Source of the DNA: Frigoriglobus tundricola
Lineage (GTDB): Bacteria; Planctomycetota; Planctomycetia; Gemmatales; Gemmataceae
NCBI RefSeq assembly: GCF_013128195.2
Contig: NZ_CP053452.2
Coordinates: forward strand, 8,432,001-8,496,000
Length of the DNA: 64,000 bases
Direction: 5' to 3'
Shown here piece by piece: positions 35,533 through 43,219 of the stretch (position 1 is its first letter; each line of letters starts with the position of its first letter). A program made the position numbers and the translations under genes. The notes under the pieces were generated by a model that saw only the letters and a list, made by a program, of their open reading frames with translations, made no database searches and was not told the origin of the DNA.

Positions 35533-36030
35533 GTGACCAGATCGGTGCTGTTCGCGGGGCTGCTCGGTGGGGTACTCGGGGCCGTGATCGCGTTCGGGCT
35601 GACACGAACGTTTCCGTTTCCGGTTCCGCCGCCGCCGGTCCCAGCGCCGCGGCCGAGTGATGCGCGGCCGAGTGCTGCACGACAGTACACCGACGACCTG
35701 ATCGCGCTGCTCAGGGCCGGTAACAACGAGGCGTTCCTCAAAGGGGTCCGGCAAGCGTTCCCCGTGCCCGATGAGCGGTTCGATGTGGAGGTCCGTGTGC
35801 CGCTCTTGAAGCAGCGCCAGCTCTGGGAACAGGAGTACGGTAAGGGTTCGGATTTCGAGTTCATCCGCGAAACGGCCCTCGGCCCGAACCTCGTGCGCTG
35901 CGCGTATTTGGAGAAGTTCCCGCGCGGGTGCGTGGTATGGTACATCGTGGTCTACAACGGCCCCACCGGGTGGCAGGTGCTGGCGTTCAACCAACTGTCG
36001 CTCGAAGCGGCGTTCCACTTGTTGAACTGA
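35533..36030 (+). CDS. Small membrane-anchored protein between SWIM and RT genes (165 aa)
   Basis: The GTG at 35533 is chosen because AGGAGG lies 4 nt before it; a TTG at 35491 overlapping the SWIM stop is the alternative. The protein has one N-terminal hydrophobic helix (SVLFAGLLGGVLGAVIAFGL), a Pro-rich linker, and a soluble domain with YTDDLIALLRAGNNEAFLKG and CVVWYIVVYNGPTGWQVLAF. The soluble part would face the periplasm if the helix is a signal anchor. No family recognised. Its location inside the retron locus, 39 nt after the SWIM gene, makes it a candidate extra component, but it may be a passenger. Confidence 0.75.
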   Translation: MTRSVLFAGLLGGVLGAVIAFGLTRTFPFPVPPPPVPAPRPSDARPSAARQYTDDLIALLRAGNNEAFLKGVRQAFPVPDERFDVEVRVPLLKQRQLWEQEYGKGSDFEFIRETALGPNLVRCAYLEKFPRGCVVWYIVVYNGPTGWQVLAFNQLSLEAAFHLLN

Positions 36031-36080
36031 CGGAGAGCGGGCGCGGCGGATGCGGCCCCGTTCCCAACAAATACTTGAGC

Positions 36081-36290
36081 CAAGCGGCCGGCTCCGAGAC
36101 TGAAACCTCCTGCGGCGTTCCGCCGCGGGTGCGGTCGCTTGCGATTGCGTCCCCAGGCGCGTTGGTCTTTTCGCCGGTGCCGGGTACCCCGGGCACAACG
36201 GAACCGACCTGCGTCTTGTGCCCGGGGTACCCGGCACCGGCGTTCGTGAACGCCCCTGGTCCCCGGGTGAAGTCGGAGCCGGCCGTCTTG
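36081..36290 (+). ncRNA. Retron msr-msd-like RNA, element 2 (upstream of the RT gene)
   Basis: The a1 arm CAAGCGGCCGGCTCCGA (36081-36097) pairs with the a2 arm TCGGAGCCGGCCGTCTTG (36273-36290) with one bulged base. A small hairpin identical to that of element 1 follows at 36110-36128, then the shared motif GCTTGCGATTGCGTCCCCAG, then an msd-type hairpin of 27 perfect base pairs (36172-36198 with 36216-36242) closed by a 17-nt loop that shares ACCTGCGT with element 1. The basal helix (36153-36163 with 36249-36259) carries one C-C mismatch at the place where element 1 has T-T. It ends 45 nt before the RT start, the usual position for a retron template RNA. This strongly suggests that it is copied into msDNA. 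Confidence 0.9.
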
Positions 36291-36335
36291 TTTACTTCAC
36301 CGGCCACACGGTCGGGGGACCAGCGGGCCGCTGCC

Positions 36336-37922
36336 ATGAGCCTGTTCGACTGGATGTTCCGCCGCCGGCGCACGTCGGAACCGGAACCGGTACAGCCTCC
36401 GGTGCCAGTCGAGCCCCCCGTGCCGGCTGTACCGCCAGTGACCGCCGCTCCCGAGACGACGAAGACCGAACCCGCGGGCGACCCCTACGCGTCGGCGGAG
36501 TTCCTGCCCGTATCGCGTCAAGAGATCGTGGACGCCGCACGGGGCGGCAACTTGCTGTCCACAGCCTTCCAGTTCGGGCGCTCAAGCACCATTCCACCAG
36601 CGAGTGACCCGCGCACGCAACTCATCGACCGCGCGATGGTCACTCACGGGCTGCTGTCGCCCGAAGAGCTGAACGAGATTCACCGCGTCGGTGACGAGTA
36701 CGACACGGTCAAGCCGACCGATCAGAGCATGGCCGCCGCGGCCGGGCTGGCGGGCGCCGCCGCGGTCCGGGCGTTCCGGGAGGCGAAGGAACGCGAGAAG
36801 GCACGCAAGAAAGCCGAATCGGCCGCGCGTCAGAAGGCCCGCGCCGAGGCCGTGAAGCGCCGGCGGGCGACGGAAATCATTTTCCTCGGCCGCGGCGTCT
36901 CCGGCCGGCTGCACCTGAAATTGAGCGACGAACTGCGGCTCGTCGCGAACGGTCTGCCGGTGCTGCACTCTCCGACCGACGTCGCGCACGCCCTCGGCCT
37001 CACGATCAAGCAACTGCGCTGGCTCGCGTTCCACACGGAAGTCGCGACGAAAACCCATTACGTCACGTTTCAAGTGCCCAAGAAGTCCGGCGGAATGCGC
37101 ACGCTCGCCGCGCCCCACAAAGCCCTCAAGGCCGCTCAGCACCGGCTACTGGAGACTGTGGTCGCCCGGTTGCCCGTTACGGAGGCCGCGCACGGGTTCG
37201 TGGCCGGTCGGGGGATCGTGACCAACGCCGGCCCGCACGTCGGGAAGGAGGTCGTCGTGAACCTCGACCTCTCCGATTTCTTCCCCTCGATCACGTTCCC
37301 GCGCGTCCGGGCGGTCTTCGAGCGCTACGGGTACTCCGGCAGCGTGGCGACCGTTCTCGCGCTGTTGTGTACCGAGTGCCCGCGCCAGGCGGTCACGTAT
37401 GCCGGAACGAAGTACGAGTCCGCCACCGGTCCGCGGGGACTGCCGCAAGGCGCCCCGACCAGTCCCGGCCTCTCGAACCAGGTGGCACGAAAGCTCGACA
37501 AGCGGCTCCTGGGCGTCGCCGCCAAGCTCGGCCTCACGTACACGCGCTACGCGGACGACCTCACGTTCTCCGGCGGCCCGGAACTGGCGAGCAAAATCGG
37601 TTGGCTGCTCGCCAAGGTCCGGCATGTAGCGCAGGAGGAGGGCTTCGCCGTCAACGAGAAGAAGACCCGCGTGATGCGCCGAAGTATGGCGCAAACCGTG
37701 ACCGGCGTGGTCGTGAACGACAAGCCGTCGATCGACCGCGACGAACTCCGGCGGCTCCGCGCGATCCTCCATCGGGCGAAGACCGAGGGGCTGGACGCCC
37801 AGAACCACGAGGGGCGCCCGAACTTCCGGGCCTGGCTCGCGGGTAAGATCGCGTTCGTACACATGGTCCGCCCGGATGCCGGCGCGAAGCTGAAAGCGGC
37901 CCTCGACGCTCTCGACTCATAA
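36336..37922 (+). CDS. Retron reverse transcriptase (528 aa)
   Basis: Residues 225-525 form a reverse transcriptase with the features of retron enzymes: NAxxH as NAGPH (297-301), NLDLSDFFPSIT with a catalytic Asp, RGLPQGAPTSPGLSN, the YADD active site (405-408) in YTRYADDLTFSG, and the VTG thumb motif (455-457). The N-terminal 200 residues are an extension: a Pro-rich linker, then an Ala/Lys/Arg-rich coiled-coil-like stretch (residues 140-180) and a small domain (ALGLTIKQLRWLAFHTEV) typical of retron RTs. It should copy the msd part of the RNA just upstream into msDNA. The ATG at 36336 is used; codons upstream in frame overlap the RNA element. A repeat element follows 12 nt after the stop. 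Confidence 0.95.
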   Translation: MSLFDWMFRRRRTSEPEPVQPPVPVEPPVPAVPPVTAAPETTKTEPAGDPYASAEFLPVSRQEIVDAARGGNLLSTAFQFGRSSTIPPASDPRTQLIDRAMVTHGLLSPEELNEIHRVGDEYDTVKPTDQSMAAAAGLAGAAAVRAFREAKEREKARKKAESAARQKARAEAVKRRRATEIIFLGRGVSGRLHLKLSDELRLVANGLPVLHSPTDVAHALGLTIKQLRWLAFHTEVATKTHYVTFQVPKKSGGMRTLAAPHKALKAAQHRLLETVVARLPVTEAAHGFVAGRGIVTNAGPHVGKEVVVNLDLSDFFPSITFPRVRAVFERYGYSGSVATVLALLCTECPRQAVTYAGTKYESATGPRGLPQGAPTSPGLSNQVARKLDKRLLGVAAKLGLTYTRYADDLTFSGGPELASKIGWLLAKVRHVAQEEGFAVNEKKTRVMRRSMAQTVTGVVVNDKPSIDRDELRRLRAILHRAKTEGLDAQNHEGRPNFRAWLAGKIAFVHMVRPDAGAKLKAALDALDS

Positions 37923-37934
37923 GACAAAGACATC

Positions 37935-38075
37935 TCACCACAACGGCACCAAGCTCGCACAGAGGGCCACAAAGAAGGCATTTCAACTCAAAAGATGAGA
38001 GGAAGTGCTGGCTTTTGGGCTCTGTCCGCCGTTTTCGTTGTGGCCCTTTGTGCGAGCTTGGTGACTTTGTGGTGA
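37935..38075. repeat. Empty copy of the 40-bp inverted-repeat element (MITE-like)
   Basis: Arms 37935-37974 and 38036-38075 are reverse complements at 36 of 40 positions, with 61 nt between. They closely match the arms of the GxxExxY element at 25217-25760, including CAAGCTCGCAC and GGGCCACAAAG. There is no gene inside. It lies between the RT stop and the secreted propeller gene, whose ATG is 21 nt to the right, so it probably carries or displaces that gene's promoter. Confidence 0.75.
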
Positions 38076-38095
38076 ACTCTTCTCTTGGAGCAACC

Positions 38096-39043
38096 ATGCG
38101 ATCGCTTCTCTCCCTCGCTTGTCTCTCCCTCGCGCTCCCCGTGCTGGCGGCCGATCCGCCGAAGCACCCCGGCTACCGGGTGCTCGCCCAGGACAGGGGT
38201 AAGGTGGCGATCATCGGGACCGACGGCAAAATCGAGTGGGAGGTCGCGTGCGGTCACAACTCCCACGACATCGCTCTGCTCCCGAACGGCAACCTGCTGC
38301 TCCACACCGGCGGCACGACCGTGACCGAGATGACGCCAAAGAAAGAGGTCGTGTGGAAATACGAGGCCAAGCCGAAAGAAGGCTACAAGGGCCGCGTCGA
38401 GGTTCACGCGTTCCAGCGCCTCGCCGACGGGAACACGCTGGTCGCGGAGAGCGGCAACCGGCGGATCGTGGAAGTGGACAAGGACGGGAAGATCGTGAAG
38501 GAGATCACCCTTCAGGTGAACAAGCCGGACCCACACCGCGACACCCGCATGGTCCGGAAGCTCGATAGCGGCAACTATCTCGTTTGCCAGGAGGGCGACG
38601 GGTGTGTACGCGAATACGACTCGACAGGGAAGGTGGTCTGGGAGTACAAACTCGACCTCGGCGGCCGGCCCGCGTCGGACGGGCACGGCCCCGAGGGGCA
38701 CGGGACGTCGGTCTACGGCGCGATCCGGCTGGCCAACGGAAACACAGTGATCGCGGGCGGGAACAACAACCGCGTGCTGGAAGTGGCCAAGGACGGCAAG
38801 GTGGTGTGGTCGATCGACCAGAAGGAACTGGACGGGGTCACGCTGGCCTGGGTGACCACGCTGCACGCCCTCCCGAACGGCAACCTGATCGTCGGCAACT
38901 GCCACGCCGGCCCGGACAACCCGCAACTTTTCGAGGTGACGCGGGACAAGAAGGTCGTGTGGCAGTTCCGGGATTTCAAGACCTTTGGGAACTCGTTGGC
39001 GGCGGCCCAAGTCCTCGACATCAAGGACGTGCGTCGGAAATAA
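38096..39043 (+). CDS. Secreted PQQ/NHL-type beta-propeller protein (315 aa)
   Basis: A signal peptide (MRSLLSLACLSLALPVLAA) precedes a chain of beta-propeller blades with the repeating pattern of a hydrophobic strand, DGK and W-E/S: TDGKIEWEVACG, KKEVVWKYEAK, DGKIVKEITL, STGKVVWEYKLD, DGKVVWSIDQ and KKVVWQFRDF. NGNLLLHTGG, DGNTLVAESGNRRI and NGNTVIAGGNNNRV are the connecting strands. This fits periplasmic PQQ-like or NHL-like propellers. It is probably a binding scaffold; no catalytic residues are evident. GGAG lies 6 nt before the ATG. The P-loop gene follows 37 nt later. Confidence 0.85.
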   Translation: MRSLLSLACLSLALPVLAADPPKHPGYRVLAQDRGKVAIIGTDGKIEWEVACGHNSHDIALLPNGNLLLHTGGTTVTEMTPKKEVVWKYEAKPKEGYKGRVEVHAFQRLADGNTLVAESGNRRIVEVDKDGKIVKEITLQVNKPDPHRDTRMVRKLDSGNYLVCQEGDGCVREYDSTGKVVWEYKLDLGGRPASDGHGPEGHGTSVYGAIRLANGNTVIAGGNNNRVLEVAKDGKVVWSIDQKELDGVTLAWVTTLHALPNGNLIVGNCHAGPDNPQLFEVTRDKKVVWQFRDFKTFGNSLAAAQVLDIKDVRRK

Positions 39044-39080
39044 AATCAAAATTCCATCAAGAAAACCTGGAGAGGAAACC

Positions 39081-39629
39081 GTGAGTACGGCCCCCGTCCA
39101 CAAGGCCATCATTCTTCGCGGCCCCCCTGGCGTCGGGAAGAGCGCTGTTCGTGATCTGCTCCGCAGGCACCTCGGGCAAACGGCACGGGCCATCAACCTC
39201 GACGCGTTCTGGGGCAAGGACGAGTGGAGGTACGCGCAGCCGGACTTTCGGTACGCGGACCTCCAGCTCGCGCCGGAACCGGTGCTGCTCGTGGAACTCG
39301 CTTGGGGCGAACCGCCGGGGCTCTCGTTTCCGGGTGCGACCCGAGGGGCGAAGGAGTGGGTGGAGATACTCCAGAAGGCCAACCGTAAGATCTTCCCGTT
39401 TCTGCTCGTAGCGGATTGGTACGACATCCTTAAACGACTAACGGACCGGCACGGCCCGCATGCGCATCAAAATGTACTTGACCAATTAGGTCGAGTGAGT
39501 TTTTACGAACACAAGCACTATCTTTTCACCTATCCGACCATTCCGGGATTCACGGAACAGACAATCGACACGACGGGGCGATCCGAGGAGTCCGTTGCTA
39601 ATGAGATTAAGAAGGTGGCCGGCCTGTAA
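39081..39629 (+). CDS. P-loop NTPase/kinase-like protein (182 aa)
   Basis: Walker A is clear at the N-terminus (LRGPPGVGKSAVRDLL). The rest resembles small AAA-type or zeta-toxin/chloramphenicol-phosphotransferase-like kinases: INLDAFWGKDEWRYA would supply an acidic catalytic residue, PVLLVELAWGEPPG a Walker B-like strand, and FYEHKHYLFTYPTIPGF a lid region. Substrate unknown. The start is GTG at 39081, preceded by AGAGGA. It follows the propeller gene on the same strand. The last third is noticeably lower in GC. Confidence 0.7.
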   Translation: MSTAPVHKAIILRGPPGVGKSAVRDLLRRHLGQTARAINLDAFWGKDEWRYAQPDFRYADLQLAPEPVLLVELAWGEPPGLSFPGATRGAKEWVEILQKANRKIFPFLLVADWYDILKRLTDRHGPHAHQNVLDQLGRVSFYEHKHYLFTYPTIPGFTEQTIDTTGRSEESVANEIKKVAGL

Positions 39630-40492
39630 ATGATGCGCGGGTCGAACGGCGGGTCATGGCCCGGAGCGCGGGCCGCGTCCTGATGCCGAGAACCTGCAAG
39701 CCGACGCCGGCGCGGCAGATGATACCCCCGCCCCCCTGAATCCGGTTCCCTGTTGCCGCGTAAGCGAGGAACCCGCTGGCCCGTGCCGGCGTGACGTCTT
39801 GGGTGATGAACCACAGCGGGCACCACGGCCGACCTCGCACGAGTAGCGCGTGCTCTCTCATCTGTAGAAACACCTCCGGCGGTTCGCCCGGAGGACAGAT
39901 GACGGGCGAACGCGAGCGAAGACAATTCGCCCGTTACGATCGGCTATCGGGAAATGGGTAAATCCATCAGGACCGAGTAGCCGGCAGGCCCGTTCACCCC
40001 ACCTGTTCACATACCCCGCGCTTCGGCCCGTTCCATTCTGCCCGGACGGGAACAGCACCTCTCGCGCGTGTGCGCCGGCGTGCGCGGCACCGCGACAAGA
40101 AATGATGCTTGTCCGATATTCACCGATTGCTACTGATCTGGTGTTTGCCAAATTTGAACTCTCACCGACGGATCTGTCGGGACGAGACCGGACACGACAC
40201 ATTGTTCGATGCGGGTCGGCCTCGAAGTCGCTCATTTCGTCACCTTTGGTCTACGAAGTGCTACGAACCTCCCGACTGAACTCACCAACTCCTCCCGCCT
40301 CGACAGCCCGAAACCTGCAGAGCCACTGACGAGTGCATTCGGTACCACCCGCGGGTTCAAGCGCCGCGGCTCCCGTGCCGGAACCGTTGGCCCGACCGGT
40401 TTCGCTCCACAAAACCCGGCTCGTGCCGGTTACCAGTTGCCGGCGCCAAGTGTGGCGCTCGGCCCGCTCCGTTACGCTCCTCAGGAGATGGA
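39630..40492. other. Intergenic stretch, no supported gene
   Basis: About 860 nt. A minus-strand frame at 39607-39873 has a somewhat protein-like translation (WFITQDVTPARASGFLAYAA) but no ribosome binding site or family, and may be decayed coding DNA. Other frames are low quality. No RNA gene or repeat was recognised. The right end should contain the promoter of the PEP-CTERM gene. Confidence 0.45.
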
Positions 40493-41155
40493 ATGAAGAC
40501 CTTTCGTGGGTTCGCAATCTGCGCAAAAGCGCTCGTCGCTGCCGCCGCCATCGGCCTCAATGGGTCGCCGGCGCGAGCAGACCTGGAGATCAGCCTCAAT
40601 CAGACGGCGTCGAACACCGCCCAAGGCGTGTTCGTGTACGACGTGAGCTTCAACAACTCGCTCGACAACGGCACGCCCGCTGAGCGGCTGCAATCGGGCA
40701 ACAGTCCGACCAACTTCACCACCCTGTACGACATCGCCGGCTTCAAATCCGCTACCCTGAACAGCAAGTTCGACGCCATTTTCAGCCTGACGACCCCGTT
40801 GACCGGGCAGACCCCGGCCGGCGTGACCCCGGTCGACTCCCCGTTGCTGACGAACGTTTCGCTGACCTACATCGACGGGGGCACGACCACGGCCCAGACC
40901 TACTCGCAGGCGTTCACGGTCTACTCCTTCGATACGGGCGTGAGTACGGACGGCCAGTACACCAGCCAGGTCACCAAAAACATCGGCGGCGACGGCGGAA
41001 CGGCCGTCGGCTCGATCGGCTCGGTCTCCGTCCCCGTCATCGGCGTCCCCGAGCCGTCGGGCGTCGTCGCGGCGCTGGCCGGGTTGCCCTGTATGGGTCT
41101 CGTTGTCGGATTCGCACGCCGGCGCCGCGGCGCGAATGCGCCGTCGGCCCCATAA
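40493..41155 (+). CDS. PEP-CTERM sorting-domain protein (220 aa)
   Basis: A signal peptide (residues 1-29, ending ARA) is followed by a beta-rich domain with many Thr, Ser and Asn residues. The C-terminus has the sorting signal: VPEPSG, then a hydrophobic helix (VVAALAGLPCMGLVVGFA), then Arg-Arg-Arg-Arg. Such proteins are cut by exosortase and placed on or outside the cell surface. GGAG lies 6 nt before the ATG. The gene is monocistronic, with a terminator-like hairpin about 60 nt downstream. The role of the mature domain is unknown. Confidence 0.85.
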   Translation: MKTFRGFAICAKALVAAAAIGLNGSPARADLEISLNQTASNTAQGVFVYDVSFNNSLDNGTPAERLQSGNSPTNFTTLYDIAGFKSATLNSKFDAIFSLTTPLTGQTPAGVTPVDSPLLTNVSLTYIDGGTTTAQTYSQAFTVYSFDTGVSTDGQYTSQVTKNIGGDGGTAVGSIGSVSVPVIGVPEPSGVVAALAGLPCMGLVVGFARRRRGANAPSAP

Positions 41156-41217
41156 GGGGCGGCCGCCGTTTGAGTTGTGAGTTGACGGGTATGGTCTCGC
41201 GTAGACGAACGCGCAAC

Positions 41218-41241
41218 GGGCCGGGGAACACTCCCCGACCC
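41218..41241 (+). terminator. Probable terminator of the PEP-CTERM gene
   Basis: A 10-bp stem with one mismatch (GGGCCGGGGA with TCCCCGACCC) and a 4-nt loop, followed by CCTTTT about 6 nt later, 62 nt after the stop codon. Confidence 0.5.
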
Positions 41242-41709
41242 GTACTCCTTTTACGCTCAGCGCGATCCGCTCATTGTTCCGTCTGGTGAGTGCGGTGTCG
41301 GCGGACTCGTCACCCCGCTGCCGGATTGAGATCACCTTCTTGTGCTCTACGGCCTACAGTACCGCCAGGAACTTCTTCGGAAGGTTGCATTGGCCATCGA
41401 CGGGCACAACGACTCGCGCGTGCCGAACTCGATGAAGTCGGGGCTCACGTCTCCGAACGCCGCCTGCGGCCTCGTGTTGCCAGGAAGCCTCTACCGACCC
41501 GCGCGATGGGCGCGGGCGGCCGGCCGCCTGGGATGTGGGAGTGATCAGCTGACTGTCGAACCGGTCTTTTGGCCTTGCCAGACCAGGAGAAACGAGCAAC
41601 TACACCCTGGCATTTCGGATTTCCCTTCATACTATCTCTTAATCAAACGGGATTGCCCGTCCTTAACTCGCAGGCTCCTACCTCCAGTTACACTCCCCCC
41701 ACGGATCTT
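41242..41709. other. Intergenic stretch before the ArsR gene
   Basis: About 470 nt without a convincing gene. Open frames on both strands have atypical composition. No repeat or RNA gene was recognised. The right end, just before the ArsR ATG, is AT-richer and probably holds its promoter. Confidence 0.4.
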
Positions 41710-42012
41710 ATGCCCGCCAAAGAATTTACAGCACGTGCCGAGTGGTTGGCCGCGATCGGCGAACCGACCCGTCTCGCCATCATCCAGACGCTGGTGACCG
41801 AAGCCAAGACCGTGACGCAAATTGCGGCGGCGCTTCAGACCGAAATGGTCAACGTGTCGCATCACCTCAAGTTGATGAGGGATGCGGGGCTCGTCGAGAA
41901 CGAGAAGGACGGCCGGTTCGTGATCTACCGCTTGTTGGGCGCGAAGGTCAGCGGTCACATCCTCGAGTTGAGTCACGAGTCCGGGGTCAAGGTTACGCTC
42001 CCGCTCAGCTGA
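41710..42012 (+). CDS. ArsR-family transcriptional regulator (100 aa)
   Basis: A single winged helix-turn-helix of the ArsR type: WLAAIGEPTRLAIIQTLV is helix 1-2, VTQIAAAL and VNVSHHLKLMRDAGLVENE form the recognition helix, and KDGRFVIYRL the wing. No cysteine metal site (such as CVC) is visible, so it may not sense metal. It probably represses its own or nearby genes as a dimer. The ATG at 41710 gives the family's usual length. A 50-bp perfect palindrome begins 14 nt after the stop. The efflux locus is 3 kb away, so control of it is only possible. Confidence 0.88.
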   Translation: MPAKEFTARAEWLAAIGEPTRLAIIQTLVTEAKTVTQIAAALQTEMVNVSHHLKLMRDAGLVENEKDGRFVIYRLLGAKVSGHILELSHESGVKVTLPLS

Positions 42013-42025
42013 CGAATTGTGTCGT

Positions 42026-42075
42026 GCCCGTCGAGTTGGAAACGGTAGATATCTACCGTTTCCAACTCGACGGGC
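42026..42075. terminator. 50-bp perfect palindrome after the ArsR gene
   Basis: Every base from 42026 to 42050 pairs with 42051 to 42075 with no spacer (centre GATATC; arms include CGAGTTGGAAACGGTAGAT). As RNA it would form a 23-bp stem with a tiny loop, strong enough to end ArsR transcription, though no T-run follows. As DNA it could extrude a cruciform or mark the end of a lost insertion. Confidence 0.7.
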
Positions 42076-42260
42076 CGGACCGTGTCGGCACGGAGTTCGC
42101 CTCCCAACTACTGCTTCGGAACGGGCACGGTACGAGTTTACCGCGCGCGGCGTATCCGGATTTTTCGCGACGCGCAGCGCGACCGTGTTTGATGTTCGAT
42201 TTGATCGGGCGTCTAAAAACTGGTCCCGTTGAGAGTGGTGTGGGGTTACGTGTGTCGGGA

Positions 42261-42545
42261 ATGACACACAGGGCATATCCGAGGGATCTGACCGACGCCA
42301 AGTGGGAGTGCCTGGGTTATAGGTGCCCAAGTCCAAATCGGGATCCACTTAAAGGCCGACGCGAGAACTTCAGCGGGGCACGTTCGGGAGGAAAAAGGGC
42401 CCGGGGCGGGGCGGTCGAGCGCGCGTTGGGGTGGCGGGTTCTGTACCGGCGATCGGGCAAGGGCTCTGAGCGATACGCCGAGCCCAGCGAATCCAGGCTC
42501 CGGGTTACCGTGATCCATCTCGTGCTCCGACGAATGCACCGCTCG
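42261..42545 (+). pseudogene. Internally deleted IS5-like transposase remnant
   Basis: The first codons read MTHRAYPRDLTDAKWECL, which matches the N-terminus of IS5-type (DUF4096) transposases. About 100 nt later in the same frame comes WRVLYRRSGKGSERYAEP followed by RVTVIHLVLRRMHR, which matches their C-terminal end. The whole DDE catalytic middle is missing and the joint is scrambled. It lies between the palindrome and the response regulator gene. Not functional. Confidence 0.7.
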
Positions 42546-42565
42546 GCTCGTTTTCAGCGGCCCTG

Positions 42566-43219
42566 TCAGTCCCAGATCATCCCGATCTCGTTCACGAACC
42601 GAACGAAATCCGCGGTCGCCTTGAGCCCGAGCTTCTCGGCCAAACGGGCGCGATACGTCGCGACGGTTTTGGGGCTGATGTCGAGCTTGTCCGCGATCGC
42701 CTGATTGGTGTGCCCCTGTCCCAGAAGGCGCAACACTTCTGTTTCGCGCTCGCTCAACCTGCTCGCACCCGTAGGGTCTTTCTTACCCGTCGCGGACGGG
42801 CGCAAGACGGCGGCGGTCTTGGCCTCGTTATCGAGGTCGACGAACACCTGGCCCCGGTACACGGCCCGCACGGCGGCTAACAGGTCCTGCTCGCGGATCG
42901 TTTTGACGATGTAACCGGTCGCCCCGGACGCGAGCGCGGACCGAGCGTACGCCGGCTCGTCGTGCATAGTGAGGACCAACACCCGCGGCGGGTTGGGCTG
43001 GCCCTGGAGCTTGCCGATCAGCTCCAGGGTCCCCCCCCCGGGAAGAGACAAATCGAGGACCACTACGTCGGGGCCTGCCGCGCGGGCCGCGCTCAGGGCG
43101 TCCGGGCTGTTGTCCGCTTGGGCGACGACTTTCATGTCCGTTTGCTGATCCATTAGCGCCCGGAGGCCCGCGCGCACGACGGTGTGGTCGTCCACCAACA
43201 TGATCCCGATCGGTGTCAC
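42566..43219 (-). CDS. NarL/FixJ-family response regulator (217 aa)
   Basis: An N-terminal receiver domain (IGIMLVDDHTVVRAGL with the acidic pair, VVVLDLSLPGGG with the phospho-Asp, VLVLTMHDE, and the conserved Lys in GYIVKTI) is joined to a LuxR-type helix-turn-helix (LSERETEVLRLLGQGHTNQ, ISPKTVATYRARLAEKLG). It acts as the partner of the histidine kinase, whose stop overlaps its GTG start as GTGA, implying translational coupling. Its targets may include the efflux genes upstream and divergent; this is inference from position. Confidence 0.93.
   Translation of the reverse strand: MTPIGIMLVDDHTVVRAGLRALMDQQTDMKVVAQADNSPDALSAARAAGPDVVVLDLSLPGGGTLELIGKLQGQPNPPRVLVLTMHDEPAYARSALASGATGYIVKTIREQDLLAAVRAVYRGQVFVDLDNEAKTAAVLRPSATGKKDPTGASRLSERETEVLRLLGQGHTNQAIADKLDISPKTVATYRARLAEKLGLKATADFVRFVNEIGMIWD

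Noticed and set aside
33541-36290. Reading the two RNA elements as simple terminators or REP repeats
   Set aside because: The shared unpaired motifs, the paired a1/a2 arms and the fixed distance to the next start codons are not expected for terminators, and they sit in a locus with a retron RT.
39607-39873. Minus-strand frame with a partly protein-like translation
   Set aside because: Too short, without a start signal or family match; could be decayed coding DNA but not supported as a gene.
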